A stretch of 12,550 nucleotides of DNA, from NCBI GenBank assembly GCA_002418185.1, contig DIDN01000007.1, positions 1 to 12,550 on the forward strand, given 5' to 3'. The translations under genes and the position numbers were made by a program. How positions within the stretch are numbered: the stretch's first letter is position 1; each line of letters starts with the position of its first letter. The notes beneath the pieces were generated by a model that saw only the letters and a list, made by a program, of their open reading frames with translations, was not told the origin of the DNA and ran no database searches. The stretch is from Deltaproteobacteria bacterium UBA5799. Lineage in GTDB: Bacteria; Desulfobacterota; GWC2-55-46. This document shows positions 1 to 6,431 of the stretch, in pieces.

Positions 1-388
1 CCAGGATTCTACGCTGCATCTCGTTGAGCTTGAGGATCATCTCGTTGGCCTGCGCGCCCTTGAGGTTTGTGTATATTACGAGCTTCAGCTCGGACAGGTC
101 CCTTTGAAGGGCCTCGAGGTCGCCTCCGAGCCTGCCGAGCTTCTCCTGTGCGACGTCGTTCTGCTCCTTTATCTTCATGTACATCTCCGTGAGCCCGGAA
201 AGGGTCCTGCCGCGTTCGCGGACCTTCGCCTCAAGGAGCTGTATCTCGGCGTTACTTTCGACCCGCTCCCTGTGGAGCTGCTCAAGGAGCACGGAGACCC
301 TTCCCTCGTGTGCGGTCTTGGATACGCAGCCCTCAAGGAGCACGGCTGACGCGAGGACGAGGAACATCGTAATAGTGCGGTTTTTCAT
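1..388 (-). CDS. Coiled-coil lipoprotein, 3' part missing (off left edge)
   Basis: An open reading frame starts at the ATG at 388-386 and runs without a stop to the left edge, giving 129 complete codons. The product begins with a basic N-terminus (MKNR), a hydrophobic stretch of about 14 residues, and LLEGC with Cys21. This is a near-lipobox; Glu at -2 is unusual but the rest fits a signal peptidase II site. From about residue 27 the protein is charged and rich in Leu, Glu, Lys, Arg and Gln in heptad-like spacing (for example LLEQLHRER, LEALQRDLSELK), so a long periplasmic coiled coil is likely. It could be the N-terminal coil of a YbgF-like or TPR lipoprotein, but the deciding C-terminus is outside the window. 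A sigma-70-type promoter lies about 45-75 bp upstream. The ribosome binding site is weak (GGAT). It is divergent from rpsU. No function is assigned. Confidence 0.75.
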   Translation of the reverse strand, partial: MKNRTITMFLVLASAVLLEGCVSKTAHEGRVSVLLEQLHRERVESNAEIQLLEAKVRERGRTLSGLTEMYMKIKEQNDVAQEKLGRLGGDLEALQRDLSELKLVIYTNLKGAQANEMILKLNEMQRRIL

Positions 389-428
389 GTCTATCCGTGA
401 TGCGCGTTGTGCTGCCGTTCGTTTACGG

Positions 429-445
429 GTCTGATTATATCAGAC
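429..445. promoter_or_regulatory. Perfect 7-bp-arm dyad over the -10 of the lipoprotein promoter
   Basis: Arms GTCTGAT (429-435) and ATCAGAC (439-445) are perfect reverse complements around a 3-bp centre. The dyad covers the whole minus-strand TATAAT at 434-439, so a dimeric repressor bound here would block the lipoprotein promoter. It could instead act as a small hairpin if transcribed, or be chance. No regulator gene is in the window to match it with. Confidence 0.4.
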
Positions 446-462
446 GAAGCGGCGACTTTGAA
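434..462 (-). promoter_or_regulatory. Sigma-70-type promoter for the lipoprotein gene
   Basis: On the minus strand, TTCAAA (462-457, four of six matches to TTGACA) is followed after 17 bp by a perfect TATAAT (439-434). Transcription would start near 427, giving a leader of about 40 nt before the ATG at 388. Confidence 0.5.
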
Positions 463-491
463 CAGAAAAGTGCCGCCGGCGCGCCCCTTTC

Positions 492-500
492 TGCTATAAT
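492..500 (+). promoter_or_regulatory. Extended -10 element upstream of rpsU
   Basis: TGCTATAAT is a perfect TATAAT with the TGn extension. No -35 match lies at the proper distance, which extended -10 promoters tolerate. The same nine bases occur in front of topA at 10225-10233. It could be a distal rpsU promoter in tandem with the better one at 527-554. Confidence 0.3.
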
Positions 501-526
501 GAGAAGTGGCCTTGAGCTTAAAATAA

Positions 527-554
527 TTGACTTATCACCGCGGTTTGGTATAAT
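527..554 (+). promoter_or_regulatory. Main rpsU promoter
   Basis: TTGACT (527-532) and TATAAT (549-554) are separated by 16 bp, eleven of twelve consensus positions. Predicted start is near 561, leaving a leader of about 70 nt before the TTG start codon. A strong promoter suits a ribosomal protein gene. Confidence 0.65.
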
Positions 555-633
555 TTCATGTCTTTTTCAAAGGGCGTTAACCGGAAGCCCGCAAGGCCTG
601 AATGAATTTCCAGTGTGGAGGGGGTGTTAACTT

Positions 634-840
634 TTGTCAGAGGTCAAGGTATTTGACGACCAGCTTGAGAAGGCGCTCAAGATCCTCAAGCGCAAGCTCG
701 CTCAGGACGGGACCTTCAAGGAAATAAAGAAGAGAAGGTTCTACGAGAAGCCGAGCGTCAAGAAAAAGAGAAAGCGCCAGGAAGCGGCAAAGCGCCGCGC
801 CAAGGCGTCAAAAAAGAGCGCCAGAAGGGTCCAGGAGTAA
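634..840 (+). CDS. rpsU: 30S ribosomal protein S21
   Basis: This 68-residue, strongly basic protein is ribosomal protein S21 of the small subunit, which acts near the 3' end of 16S rRNA during translation initiation. The N-terminal half (VKVFDDQLEKALKILKRKL) matches the family's conserved helix, followed by FKEIKKRRFYEKPSVKKKRKR and a Lys/Arg/Ala-rich tail to residue 68; the length is normal for the family. The start codon is TTG at 634, chosen because a strong Shine-Dalgarno sequence (GGAGGGGG, about 617-624) sits just upstream and the family N-terminus begins here. The gene stands alone: its own promoter is about 80 bp upstream and a strong terminator follows within 30 bp. In many bacteria rpsU is grouped with gatB/yqeY, dnaG or rpoD, and none of these is present. 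Confidence 0.96.
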   Translation: MSEVKVFDDQLEKALKILKRKLAQDGTFKEIKKRRFYEKPSVKKKRKRQEAAKRRAKASKKSARRVQE

Positions 841-868
841 GCGGCTCAAGCCCCTCTCGGAAACTTGG

Positions 869-899
869 AACGGCCCCGGTAATACCGGGGCCGTTTTTT
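869..899 (+). terminator. Rho-independent terminator of rpsU
   Basis: A 12-bp perfect stem (869-880 with 884-895, core CGGCCCCGG/CCGGGGCCG) with an AAT loop is followed by a T6 run at 894-899. It lies 29 bp after the rpsU stop. The T run contains part of the acs stop codon (complement of 898-900). Read on the minus strand the same stem follows the acs stop within 5 nt but lacks a good T run, so it is only a weak terminator for acs. Confidence 0.9.
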
Positions 900-2892
900 A
901 TTTCCCCCCGCCTTCCAGCCCCTTTGCGCTATCCCGCACGAGAGTATCGACGACAGTCGGGTCGGCAAGTGTTGAGGTGTCGCCGAGGTCGGTAGAGCCC
1001 TGTGCTATCCTCCTTAATATCCGCCGCATTATCTTGCCGCTCCTGGTCTTGGGGAGCCCTGCGGCGAACAGTATCCGGTCCGGCTTTGCAATGGGGCTTA
1101 TCTCTTTTTTGACATGGTCTTCGACGTGCCTTGAAAGCTCCTCCGTGGGGCTTACCCCTTCCTTCAGGACCACGAAGGCGTATATCCCCTCTCCCTTCAC
1201 CGCGTGGGGGAATCCGACCACGGCCGCCTCCGCCACTGCCTCGTCCGATACGATGGCGCTCTCTATTTCGGCTGTCCCCAGCCTGTGGCCCGATACGTTC
1301 AGTACGTCGTCGATCCTCCCCATGAGCCAGAAGTCCCCGTCCTCGTCCACCCTTGCGCCGTCCCCGCTGGTGTAATAGCCCGGGAAGCGGCTGAAGTAGA
1401 CCTCTTTTATGCGCCTGTTCTCCGGGTCGCCGTAAGTGCCCCTGAGCATGCCGGGCCAGGCCCTCTCGATTACGAGATAGCCGCCCTCGTTTACCCCGGC
1501 CTCTGTGCCGTCCTCGCGGAGCACCTTCGGCAGTATACCGAAAAACGGCTTGGTCGCAGAGCCCGGCTTGAGTGTAGTGGCCCCGGGCAGCGGCGAGATG
1601 AGTATGCCCCCGGTCTCGGTCTGCCACCAGGTGTCTACAATGGGTAGCCTGCCGTTTCCCACATGTAGGTGGTACCACATCCACGCCTCGGGGTTTATGG
1701 GCTCGCCGACGGAGCCGAGGACGCGGAGGCTCGAAAGGTCGTGCTTCTCGACCCACTCGGGCCCGCTCCTCATGAGCGCCCGTATCGCGGTCGGGGCGGT
1801 GTAGAATATGTTAACCCGGTGCTTCTCGACTATATCCCAGAACCTGCCTGGGTTGGGCCAGGTCGGGATGCCCTCGTACATCATGGACGTCGCGCCGCAG
1901 GCGAGCGGGCCGTAGAGTATGTAGCTGTGGCCGGTCACCCACCCTATGTCCGCGGTGCAGAAATAGATGTCCTCTTCCCTGTAGTCGAATATCCATTTGA
2001 AGGTGAGGGCGGAATAGACGAGATAGCCGCCGGTAGTATGGAGCACCCCCTTGGGCTTTCCTGTCGAGCCGCTCGTGTAGAGTATGAAGAGCGGGTCCTC
2101 CGAGTCCATCTCCTCGGGCTCGCACACCCCGGTTATGCCCGGGGCTGCGACTTCCTCGTGCCACCATGCGTCCCGGCCCTCCTTCATGGGCACCGGCGCG
2201 CCGGTCCTCCTCGCGACTACCACCCTCCGGACATTCGGGCATTCGGCAAGGGCCGCGTCAGCGTTCTCCTTCATGGGTATGGTTCTACCGCCCCTTATGC
2301 CCTCGTCGGACGTGACAAGGAGTCTCGAGTCGGAATCGAGCATCCTGTCCCGCAACGACGCGGGGCTGAAACCGCCGAAGACGACGCTATGGACGGCCCC
2401 TATCCTTGCCGAGGCGAGCACTGCGATTGCGAGCTCCGGTATCATGGGGAGGTATATGGTGACGCGGTCGCCCTTTTTAACGCCGTTGGCCCGAAGGGCG
2501 TTCGCGAAACGGTTGACCTCATGGGAGAGCTGCTGATAGGTGAATGTCCGGTATGAGCCGTCGTCCCCCTCCCATATGAGCGCGGCCTTATTCCTCCTCG
2601 GGCCCTTCAAGTGGCGGTCGAGGCAGTTATAAGAGGCGTTGAGCCTGCCGTTCAGATACCATTTCACGGAGGGTTTTTTGAAATCCCATTCGGAGACCCT
2701 GTCCCACTTTTTCGACCAGTCGAGTATGCCGGCCATCCGGCCCCAGAAGCCGTCAGGGTCTTCGACAGACTCCCTGTAGAGCCTTTCGTACTCTTCAGGC
2801 CCTTTTACGTGCGCCGACTCCGCTATCTCCGGCGGGGGCGGGAAGAGCCTCTTTTCGCGAAGGAGCACTTCAAGGGACCTGTCGTTCTGCAT
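898..2892 (-). CDS. acs: Acetyl-CoA synthetase (AMP-forming)
   Basis: This 664-residue cytosolic enzyme activates acetate with ATP and CoA to acetyl-CoA, AMP and pyrophosphate through an acetyl-adenylate. The length matches the family (about 650). Visible motifs, in order: an N-terminal Acs region (residues 35-90, including WDRVSEWDF); the phosphate-binding loop YTSGSTGKPKG at 272-282; GEPIN at 396-400; DTWWQTETGG at 420-429, whose second Trp (423) is the residue that limits the pocket to acetate in characterised Acs; YTSGD at 507-511 (Asp binds the AMP ribose); the hinge region GRIDDVLNVSGHRLGT at 525-540; and PKTRSGK at 614-620, whose Lys620 is the catalytic lysine controlled by acetylation in Salmonella Acs. 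No sirtuin or acetyltransferase gene is in the window. The ATG at 2892 is preceded by GGAGGTG at good spacing, and a near-consensus promoter lies 45-70 bp upstream. The gene is monocistronic, convergent with rpsU and divergent from hisS. Confidence 0.97.
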   Translation of the reverse strand: MQNDRSLEVLLREKRLFPPPPEIAESAHVKGPEEYERLYRESVEDPDGFWGRMAGILDWSKKWDRVSEWDFKKPSVKWYLNGRLNASYNCLDRHLKGPRRNKAALIWEGDDGSYRTFTYQQLSHEVNRFANALRANGVKKGDRVTIYLPMIPELAIAVLASARIGAVHSVVFGGFSPASLRDRMLDSDSRLLVTSDEGIRGGRTIPMKENADAALAECPNVRRVVVARRTGAPVPMKEGRDAWWHEEVAAPGITGVCEPEEMDSEDPLFILYTSGSTGKPKGVLHTTGGYLVYSALTFKWIFDYREEDIYFCTADIGWVTGHSYILYGPLACGATSMMYEGIPTWPNPGRFWDIVEKHRVNIFYTAPTAIRALMRSGPEWVEKHDLSSLRVLGSVGEPINPEAWMWYHLHVGNGRLPIVDTWWQTETGGILISPLPGATTLKPGSATKPFFGILPKVLREDGTEAGVNEGGYLVIERAWPGMLRGTYGDPENRRIKEVYFSRFPGYYTSGDGARVDEDGDFWLMGRIDDVLNVSGHRLGTAEIESAIVSDEAVAEAAVVGFPHAVKGEGIYAFVVLKEGVSPTEELSRHVEDHVKKEISPIAKPDRILFAAGLPKTRSGKIMRRILRRIAQGSTDLGDTSTLADPTVVDTLVRDSAKGLEGGGK

Positions 2893-2934
2893 TGCGACAC
2901 CTCCGAAGGGTTCGGACCGGTCAAGCTTTTAAAG

Positions 2935-2963
2935 AAGATAACTTAACGGCGATTGGGTGTCAA
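2935..2963 (-). promoter_or_regulatory. Sigma-70-type promoter of acs
   Basis: On the minus strand a perfect TTGACA (2963-2958) is followed after 17 bp by TATCTT (2940-2935, four of six matches to TATAAT). Transcription would start near 2928, giving a leader of about 35 nt that contains the GGAGGTG ribosome binding site. Confidence 0.6.
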
Positions 2964-2984
2964 GGGCGCGAGGGTTTCCCGGCC

Positions 2985-3013
2985 TTGCATAAAAACGGCG
3001 CATGTGTTAAGAA
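2985..3013 (+). promoter_or_regulatory. Candidate hisS promoter
   Basis: TTGCAT (2985-2990) and TAAGAA (3008-3013) are separated by 17 bp. Both are imperfect (four of six matches each), so this is the best candidate in the gap rather than a firm call. It would give a leader of about 60 nt before the hisS ATG. Confidence 0.3.
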
Positions 3014-3027
3014 TTCCTGAGATTCTT
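3009..3027. promoter_or_regulatory. Inverted repeat in the acs-hisS gap
   Basis: Arms AAGAAT (3009-3014) and ATTCTT (3022-3027) are perfect complements around a 7-bp centre. The left arm overlaps the candidate hisS -10. It could be an operator or a short leader hairpin. Arms of 6 bp are within what chance can produce. Confidence 0.3.
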
Positions 3028-3079
3028 CAAAGCAAACCGGTCTTCTTTGGTTTAAAGGGGACCCGAAAGGCTTTATTCA

Positions 3080-4324
3080 ATGAGCATAACCTCTGTCAGA
3101 GGTTTTAACGACATACTGCCGGGGGAGTCCGAGCTCTGGAGGCACATAGAAGAGACCGCCTGGTCGGTCTTCCGCACCTACGGGTTTTCGGAGATAAAGC
3201 TCCCGATTGTCGAAAAAACAGAGCTGTTCCTCCGCTCCATAGGGGAGACTACCGACATAGTCGAGAAGGAGATGTATACCTTCATCGACCGCCACGGCGA
3301 CTCCGTTACCCTCCGGCCCGAGGGCACTGCCCCGGCGGTCCGCGCCTTTATAGAGAGGAAGCTCCATACCGCGCCGGTAACGAGGCTATACTATACCGGC
3401 CCCATGTTCCGCTACGAGCGGCCCCAGAAAGGCAGGTACCGGCAGTTCTACCAGCTCGGGGCAGAGGTCTTCGGAGAGGAGAGCCCGAGGGCCGACGCCG
3501 AAACTCTTTCCATGCTCATGAGGTTCTTCGGGAAACTCGGGGTCGAGGGCGCCAGGCTCGAGATAAACTCGTTGGGAGACCGGAACTGCAGGCCGGCCTA
3601 CAAGGAAAGGCTGTATAATTACCTGAAGGAGAGGACAGGGGACCTCTGCGAGAACTGCCTTAAAAGGATAGACGCCAACCCCCTGCGCGCGCTCGACTGC
3701 AAGGTCCCGGGCTGCATTGAGGCGACCAGGGAGGCCCCTTCCATACTGGATTCTCTCTGCGAGCCCTGCGCCGGGCACTTTGAAGCTGTCAGGCGTTTCC
3801 TCGGCCTCTCGGGCATCTCGCCGGTCCTGAATCCGAGGATGGTAAGGGGGCTCGATTACTACACCCGGACGACCTTCGAGATAACCGCCGACACGGGCCT
3901 GGGCTCCCAGAACGCTGTCGCCGCGGGCGGCAGGTACGACAGCCTCGTATCCGAGCTCGGCGGCCCCGATACCCCGTGCTTCGGGTTTGCCGTGGGAATC
4001 GAGAGGCTCGCCCTTATAATGAAGGGCGCCGCGCCGAGAAAGCCCCTTACGGTATTCGTCGCCCTCGGCGACGAGGCGGTCCTGAAGGGCGTAGAGCTTG
4101 TAGCCGCCTGGAGGGAGGCGGGGATAAGGGTCGTCGAGGACTTTTCGACAGGCGCCCTGAAGAGCAGGATGAGGAAGGCGGACAGGCTCAACGCCGACTT
4201 TGCGGTCATATTGGGAGATAACGAACTGAAGGCCGGGACCGTCACTATAAAGGACATGAGAAAGGCCGAGCAGGCCGATATCGAGTGGGACAGGGCGGCC
4301 GGGGCAATCTCCGGAGGGGAATAG
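3080..4324 (+). CDS. hisS: Histidyl-tRNA synthetase
   Basis: This 414-residue cytosolic class II aminoacyl-tRNA synthetase charges tRNA-His with histidine. The N-terminus ITSVRGFNDILP is typical of bacterial HisRS. LRPEGTA is at 78-84 and class II motif 2 (FRYERPQKGRYRQF) at 110-123 with the ATP-binding Arg111. The histidine-specific motifs RGLDYYTR (256-263) and AGGRYD (282-287) and motif 3, GFAVGIER (302-309), are all present. The anticodon-binding domain fills about 322-405. The insertion domain carries six cysteines (180, 183, 197, 202, 217, 220) in the order CxxC, C, C, CxxC, as in many bacterial HisRS. The start is supported by the family N-terminus and GAAAGG 9 nt upstream. It is the first gene of a plus-strand run; the next gene begins 4 bp after its stop. 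The leader shows no T-box. Confidence 0.97.
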   Translation: MSITSVRGFNDILPGESELWRHIEETAWSVFRTYGFSEIKLPIVEKTELFLRSIGETTDIVEKEMYTFIDRHGDSVTLRPEGTAPAVRAFIERKLHTAPVTRLYYTGPMFRYERPQKGRYRQFYQLGAEVFGEESPRADAETLSMLMRFFGKLGVEGARLEINSLGDRNCRPAYKERLYNYLKERTGDLCENCLKRIDANPLRALDCKVPGCIEATREAPSILDSLCEPCAGHFEAVRRFLGLSGISPVLNPRMVRGLDYYTRTTFEITADTGLGSQNAVAAGGRYDSLVSELGGPDTPCFGFAVGIERLALIMKGAAPRKPLTVFVALGDEAVLKGVELVAAWREAGIRVVEDFSTGALKSRMRKADRLNADFAVILGDNELKAGTVTIKDMRKAEQADIEWDRAAGAISGGE

Positions 4325-4328
4325 GATA

Positions 4329-4580
4329 ATGGACCTGCCGTTCATCGACGGGGCGCTCGCGGTCTTTGTAGCCGCCCTGATATTCATTGCCGTATCCATA
4401 GGAGTCCTCCTCATCCTCTGGATAGCCCTGCCGTTTTCCGTATTCGGCCTGAAGGGGCTTATAAGGGACATGATAGAGGAGCAGGAGAAGACGAACAGGC
4501 TCCTGGACGAACTCCTTCGGGCCCTCCAGGATAAAGAAAAGCCGGGGCCCGCCGAAAAGAACGGGGGGGCCGGGCTTTAG
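4329..4580 (+). CDS. Small single-pass membrane protein, unknown function
   Basis: This 83-residue protein has one long hydrophobic segment (about residues 8-35, ALAVFVAALIFIAVSIG onward), then LPFSVFGLKGLIRDMIEEQEK and an amphipathic, Leu/Glu/Lys-rich helix to about residue 70, which could form a coiled coil. The last 13 residues are Gly, Pro and Lys rich and look disordered. The hydrophobic segment has few flanking charges on its N-terminal side and basic residues after it, suggesting that the coil lies in the cytoplasm. The start is supported by GGAGGGG near the hisS 3' end. It sits 4 bp after hisS and 48 bp before the ATPase gene, so it is probably co-transcribed with both. I recognise no named family. 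A role as a small partner of a membrane complex is possible but unproven. It is a real gene by position, ribosome binding site and codon use. Confidence 0.75.
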   Translation: MDLPFIDGALAVFVAALIFIAVSIGVLLILWIALPFSVFGLKGLIRDMIEEQEKTNRLLDELLRALQDKEKPGPAEKNGGAGL

Positions 4581-4588
4581 CCCGGGCC
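4568..4588 (+). other. GC-rich hairpin spanning a stop codon
   Basis: CCGGGC (4570-4575) pairs with GCCCGG (4580-4585) across a TTTA loop, with two more G-C pairs beyond a single bulged G. The loop and stem contain the TAG stop of the small membrane protein gene. No T run follows, so it is not an intrinsic terminator. It could slow ribosomes, stabilise RNA or protect a 3' end after processing. Confidence 0.3.
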
Positions 4589-4628
4589 GAAGGGGACCGT
4601 TTGTCTCTTCACCTCGATAAAGGCCGGG

Positions 4629-6431
4629 ATGGACAGGATGAGCGATAAAAAGGCGCTTACGATGGATTTCGTGACCGGGCTCCTCGTAAAAAGGAAGCTC
4701 CTTAGCCCTGCCGACGAAAGGGAGGTCGCGATCAAGGGCGAGGCACAGAGGGCGCGCTTGAGGAAGTCGCACGATTCCTTTTACTCTTCAAGGCGCCTCC
4801 AGACCATCTCCGAGACCGTATCACCCGCCGAGGTCATAGCCTCTTTCGAGCTCAAGGTGCCCGGCACCGAGAAGTTCCTCACCGAGGACGCCATAACCGA
4901 GGCCGTGGCTGCCGAGGTGGGGTTGGCTTATCTCAAGATAGACCCCCTGAAGCTCAACCTCGACATAGTCACTTCCCACATCCCGAGGCCCTTTGCCCAG
5001 CGCTACCTGGTGGTGCCGGTCGAGGAAAAGGGCGGCGTCGTTACGCTCGCCGTCGCGGACCCCTTCAACCTGGAGGCCGTGGAGAGCCTCAAGGCCACCC
5101 GGAAGATGAGGATAGAGCTCGTACTGAGCTCCAAGAGCGACATCCTGAAGATCGTCAGGGAGTTCTACGGCTTCAGGTACTCGGTCGGGGCAGCGGAGAA
5201 GGAGTCTTCGAGCATAGGGGACCTGGGGAACCTCGAGCAGTACGTGAGGCTCAAGGGCTCGGTCGAGCTCGAGGCGACGGACCAGCACATAGTGAACGCG
5301 GTCGAGTACCTCCTGCACTACGCATACGAGCAGAAGGCGAGCGACATACACATAGAGCCCAAGAGGGACAGGTCGGTCGTGAGGCTCAGGATAGACGGCG
5401 TGCTGCATTACATACACACCGTGCCCAAGGCCGTCCACCCGTCCGTCATATCGAGGATAAAGATGCTCTCCAGGATGGACATAGCCGAGAAGAGGCGGCC
5501 CCAGGACGGGAGGATAAAGACCGAGTTCAAGGACAGGGAGATAGAGCTCAGGGTCTCTACCCTCCCCACGGCCTTCGGAGAGAAGGTGGTCATAAGGATA
5601 TTCGACCCGGAGCTCCTTTTCCAGGACATCTCCTCCCTGGGCTTTACGCAGAGGGAGCTCGAAACCTTCAGCTCGTTTCTCAGGAAGACCAACGGAATAG
5701 TGCTCGTCACCGGCCCCACCGGGAGCGGAAAGACGACCACCCTCTATTCGGCATTGAAGTCGCTCTCATCCCCTGAGGTGAACATAGTGACCATAGAGGA
5801 CCCGATTGAGATGATAGTAGAGGAGTTCAACCAGGTGGGCGTCCAGCCGCAGGTCGGGGTAGACTTCGCCGGGAGCATCCGGACCATACTCCGCCAGGAC
5901 CCGGACATCATCATGGTGGGCGAGATAAGGGACAGGGAGACCGCCGACAACGCCGTGCAGGCGGCGCTGACCGGGCACCTTGTATTCTCAACTCTGCATA
6001 CGAACGACGCGCCCTCCACGGTCACGAGGCTTTCGGACCTCGGGGTGCCGAACTTCCTGATAAACTCTACGGTGGCCGGGATAATCGCTCAGAGGCTCGT
6101 AAGGAAGATATGCGTGCACTGCCGCAAGGAAAGGGCGCTCGGACCAGAAGAGGTCCAGTACCTGAGGCTCAAGAACGACCGCGAGTACAGGGTCTGGTAC
6201 GGAGAGGGCTGCCCGGAGTGCAGGGGCACCGGCTACAAGGGGAGGACCGGCGTCTTCGAGATACTCGACATCACCGAAAGGGTGAAGTCGGTGGTGGCAA
6301 GGACGAGCGACACCAACTCAGTCTTCAGGGCAGCCAGGGAGGACGGCATGTCCACCCTCCGTGAGTCGGCTGTAAGGAAGATGCTCCAGGGCGGGACCAC
6401 CTACGAGGAAATCGTCTCGGTCACCTCATGA
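4629..6431 (+). CDS. GspE/PulE/PilB-family secretion or pilus assembly ATPase
   Basis: This 600-residue cytoplasmic hexameric ATPase powers type II secretion or type IV pilus extension. An N-terminal GspE/MshE-type domain spans about 64-182. The ATPase part has, in order, an N2-like region with ASDIHIEP (237-244), Walker A GPTGSGKTT (362-370), the Asp box (around Glu390-Asp391), Walker B DIIMVGEIRD (426-435), and the His box TGHLVFSTLHTND (448-460). The zinc-binding tetracysteine is Cys495, Cys498, Cys528 and Cys531. All catalytic elements look intact. The ATG at 4629 has AAAGG 5 nt upstream; a second in-frame ATG at 4638 is less well placed. No inner-membrane platform (GspF/PilC), pseudopilin or secretin gene is nearby, so GspE cannot be told from PilB here, and the gene may serve a system encoded elsewhere. 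It shares an ATGA overlap with engB. Confidence 0.93.
   Translation: MDRMSDKKALTMDFVTGLLVKRKLLSPADEREVAIKGEAQRARLRKSHDSFYSSRRLQTISETVSPAEVIASFELKVPGTEKFLTEDAITEAVAAEVGLAYLKIDPLKLNLDIVTSHIPRPFAQRYLVVPVEEKGGVVTLAVADPFNLEAVESLKATRKMRIELVLSSKSDILKIVREFYGFRYSVGAAEKESSSIGDLGNLEQYVRLKGSVELEATDQHIVNAVEYLLHYAYEQKASDIHIEPKRDRSVVRLRIDGVLHYIHTVPKAVHPSVISRIKMLSRMDIAEKRRPQDGRIKTEFKDREIELRVSTLPTAFGEKVVIRIFDPELLFQDISSLGFTQRELETFSSFLRKTNGIVLVTGPTGSGKTTTLYSALKSLSSPEVNIVTIEDPIEMIVEEFNQVGVQPQVGVDFAGSIRTILRQDPDIIMVGEIRDRETADNAVQAALTGHLVFSTLHTNDAPSTVTRLSDLGVPNFLINSTVAGIIAQRLVRKICVHCRKERALGPEEVQYLRLKNDREYRVWYGEGCPECRGTGYKGRTGVFEILDITERVKSVVARTSDTNSVFRAAREDGMSTLRESAVRKMLQGGTTYEEIVSVTS

Noticed and set aside
456..500. 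TTGAAC (459-464) as a -35 for the TATAAT at 495-500
   Set aside because: The spacing is 30 bp, far beyond the 16-18 bp that sigma-70 promoters use.
1669..2556. 295-codon plus-strand frame inside acs
   Set aside because: It lies antisense to conserved Acs motifs and its translation has no family features.
3028..3079. T-box riboswitch in the hisS leader
   Set aside because: The leader is short and lacks the conserved T-box sequence and a terminator/antiterminator pair.
3386..4471. 361-codon open frame on the minus strand opposite hisS and the small membrane protein
   Set aside because: It is the shadow of hisS; its product shows no domain or ribosome binding site, and it crosses two well-supported genes.
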